NCBI GenBank assembly: GCA_023432565.1
Contig: JAEYUL010000183.1
Location: 1 to 31,767, forward strand
Source of the DNA: Actinomycetes bacterium
Lineage (GTDB): Bacteria > Actinomycetota > Actinomycetes > Actinomycetales > Cellulomonadaceae
Reading direction: 5' to 3'
Length of the DNA stretch: 31,767 nt
Shown: piece by piece, positions 30,263 through 31,767 of the stretch
How positions within the stretch are numbered: position 1 is the first letter of the stretch
How the letters are laid out: every line of letters begins with the position of its first letter
Notes under the pieces: generated by a model
Told to the model about the DNA's origin: nothing
Seen by the model: the letters and a program-made list of their open reading frames with translations, nothing else
The model's database searches: none
Made by a program: the position numbers and the translations under genes

Positions 30263-31588
30263 TCATTCGTCCGGGTGATCGTGCTCGGTGCGCCGACGCA
30301 ACCAACCCTGGGCCTCCAGCGCCCACGAGCCGACGCCCAGCCCGGTGAGCACACCGAGCGAGATCGCGACCATCGTCGTGCCGGCCGTGATCACGGCGGT
30401 CAGGCCCTGGCCGGTCGACTCCCCCAGCACCGAGGTGACGCCCACGAGCCCGAGCGCCCCGGGGACCAGCAGCCAGAACGCCGGCAGCAGGCTGACCATC
30501 GCCGGCGGTCCGTCCGCGTACCGCGCGACGGCGAGCGCCACCGGGGTCATCGCGAGCGCCCCGACGAACGCCGAGACCTGCGTGCCGAGCAGAGCGCCAC
30601 CCAGGAGCTGACCCGCGTAGGCGACGACCAGGACGAGCATGATCCACCGCACCGCTCGTCGTTGTGCGCTGTGCCGGATCGTCACACCGACGCCGAAGAT
30701 CCCCACACCCGCCCACGCGCCGGCCCAGCCGAGCGCCTGCCCTCCCCCGGAGGTGATCGCCGAGGCAGGGATCCCCACGAGGTTCGCCGCCGAGACGATG
30801 CCGAGGGCGAGCAGCACGAGCGTCATCACCCCGGCCGCGAGCCTGGCCGAGCCCGCGATCATCTGCCGCGTGGCCAGGTCGATGACCCCGGTCGTCAGCT
30901 GCGCACCGGGCAGGAACGTGACGAGCGGTGCCATGAGCGCCGGTAGCAGGGAGACGTCGAGTCCCGTACGCGACAGCGAGAACACCGCCGTCGCGACGAC
31001 GAACGCGCAGACGAGCACGACGATGGCCTGGTACGGCACGGCCCAGCGCGCCGTCGTCCTCTCGACCCCGACGACGACCCCGCCGAGCAGGCCCGCCAGG
31101 GCGACGTCGGTCAGCGACCCCCCGAGCACCAGCGCGAGGCCGATGGCGGACAGCACGTAGCCGAGCGCCTGCTGCCAGACCGTGTACGGCGACCTGCGCT
31201 CCATCGCGGCGCCGACGCGCTCGAGACCCTCGACGGGTCCGACGGCGCCCGCACGCGCGAGGTCGGCGACCTCGAGCACCTCCTGGACCTGGTCCAGCCG
31301 CAGCGACCGGGAGCCCGCGCCGACCGCGACCGTGCGCGGCTGGTCCTGCCGCGGTGTCGACAGCACCAGAGCGGTCGGCAGGGCGACGACCTCGACGTCC
31401 GGGATGCCGTTCGCGTCGGCGAGGCGCGCGAGGGCGTCCTGCACCTGGACGACGGGCGCCGCCGTGTCGATCATCGCCTCGCCGAGCAGCAGGCAGAACC
31501 GGATCGTCTCGTCCGCAGAGGCGAGCGCCTCGTGCGGGCCCGTCCCGGCGTCCTTGTGCGCCCCGGAGCCCGCGAGCACGTCGGCCAC
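30263..31588 (-). CDS. ThrE-type threonine/serine exporter
   Basis: Exports threonine and serine across the cytoplasmic membrane (family knowledge from Corynebacterium glutamicum ThrE). At least 441 residues. A soluble N-terminal domain (about 25-130: ETIRFCLLLGEAMIDTAAPVVQV-like start, VVALPTALVLSTP, LRLDQVQEVLEVADL) precedes about ten membrane helices. These begin at WQQALGYVLSAIGLALVLGG and include PLVTFLPGAQLTTGVIDLA, a well-conserved ThrE block. The GTG at 31588 is the only start codon in frame within the window. The frame remains open to the right edge with low-complexity Ala/Thr/Arg sequence and no clear Shine-Dalgarno, so the true start could lie outside. The stop is followed by a 129-base gap before the secreted-protein gene. 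Confidence 0.88.
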   Translation of the reverse strand: MADVLAGSGAHKDAGTGPHEALASADETIRFCLLLGEAMIDTAAPVVQVQDALARLADANGIPDVEVVALPTALVLSTPRQDQPRTVAVGAGSRSLRLDQVQEVLEVADLARAGAVGPVEGLERVGAAMERRSPYTVWQQALGYVLSAIGLALVLGGSLTDVALAGLLGGVVVGVERTTARWAVPYQAIVVLVCAFVVATAVFSLSRTGLDVSLLPALMAPLVTFLPGAQLTTGVIDLATRQMIAGSARLAAGVMTLVLLALGIVSAANLVGIPASAITSGGGQALGWAGAWAGVGIFGVGVTIRHSAQRRAVRWIMLVLVVAYAGQLLGGALLGTQVSAFVGALAMTPVALAVARYADGPPAMVSLLPAFWLLVPGALGLVGVTSVLGESTGQGLTAVITAGTTMVAISLGVLTGLGVGSWALEAQGWLRRRTEHDHPDE

Positions 31589-31767
31589 GACCAGACCGCC
31601 CGTCGGGCTGCCACCGCGGCCGTGCCGGCTGTCGTCGCGCCCGGCGTGTCGCCTGGCGCGAGCGGCCGCGACGGCGATCGGCGTCCGCGGAACGGACGGA
31701 CCCGTCCCGGGAGCGGCGGCCGTCGTGGTGCGCAGGGCCGTCGCGGCGGAGGTGCTCGCGGCGGAGG

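Noticed and set aside
31589..31767. A separate gene at the right edge
   Set aside because: I see only low-complexity open sequence in several frames and no supported start, domain or RNA. It may be the upstream part of the ThrE gene.

Overview
The window is a very GC-rich, densely coding chromosomal segment of an actinobacterium. Gene content and order (leuS - degV - comEA - comEC, an anaplerotic ppc, YkoFEDC-type vitamin uptake, secreted proteins with Ala-rich signal peptides, many GTG starts) suggest Micrococcales, most likely Cellulomonas or a close relative. That placement is inferred from gene content; no 16S or other marker is present. I see no insertion sequence, prophage, CRISPR array, tRNA or rRNA.

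Layout. Positions 1-7109 (minus strand) hold, in transcription order, a metal-responsive DtxR/MntR-type repressor, leuS, a DegV-family lipid-binding protein, comEA and the 5' part of comEC, which runs off the left edge. Positions 7138-12556 (minus) hold three exported envelope proteins: a VanY-type peptidase fused to B-lectin-like repeats, a membrane-anchored metallophosphoesterase, and a protein combining CWB2-like repeats with a TIM-barrel-like C-terminus. Positions 12658-16155 hold a Xi-class hydroquinone reductase (plus), a CYTH protein (minus) and a divergent membrane alpha/beta-hydrolase (plus). Positions 16208-21822 (minus) hold a complete oligopeptide-type ABC operon: lipoprotein, two permeases and a fused double ATPase. 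Positions 22030-26480 (plus) hold a TPP riboswitch followed by ykoF-ykoE-ykoD-ykoC, an ECF-type uptake system for a thiamine precursor, with a Nudix hydrolase 27 bases downstream. A strong bidirectional hairpin separates this from ppc (minus, 26557-29232). Then come a Lys-rich secreted protein and a ThrE-type threonine/serine exporter, whose frame stays open to the right edge.

Working together. The ComEA/ComEC pair is the DNA-binding and channel part of a DNA-uptake machine. The riboswitch places HMP/thiamine uptake under TPP control. The Dpp-type operon contains a hairpin after its lipoprotein gene that could set binding protein above permease. The envelope proteins are probably independent units, since two of the three have their own promoter-like element directly at the start codon.

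Starts. Seven genes have a TANNNT hexamer ending 6-7 bases before the start codon and no Shine-Dalgarno sequence (comEA, leuS, the mntR-like gene, the VanY fusion, the phosphoesterase, the CYTH gene and ppc). An eighth, weaker case is the hydroquinone reductase. This is the geometry of leaderless transcripts. Other genes (the ABC operon, ykoF, the alpha/beta-hydrolase and two secreted proteins) carry clear Shine-Dalgarno sequences. I used both signals to choose starts.

The only stretch over 300 bases without a gene is 21823-22271, which holds the divergent promoter region and the riboswitch. I found no clearly new system. The least conventional pieces are the lectin-peptidase fusion, the CWB2/TIM-barrel protein, short tandem repeats in several genes, and the leaderless-start pattern.
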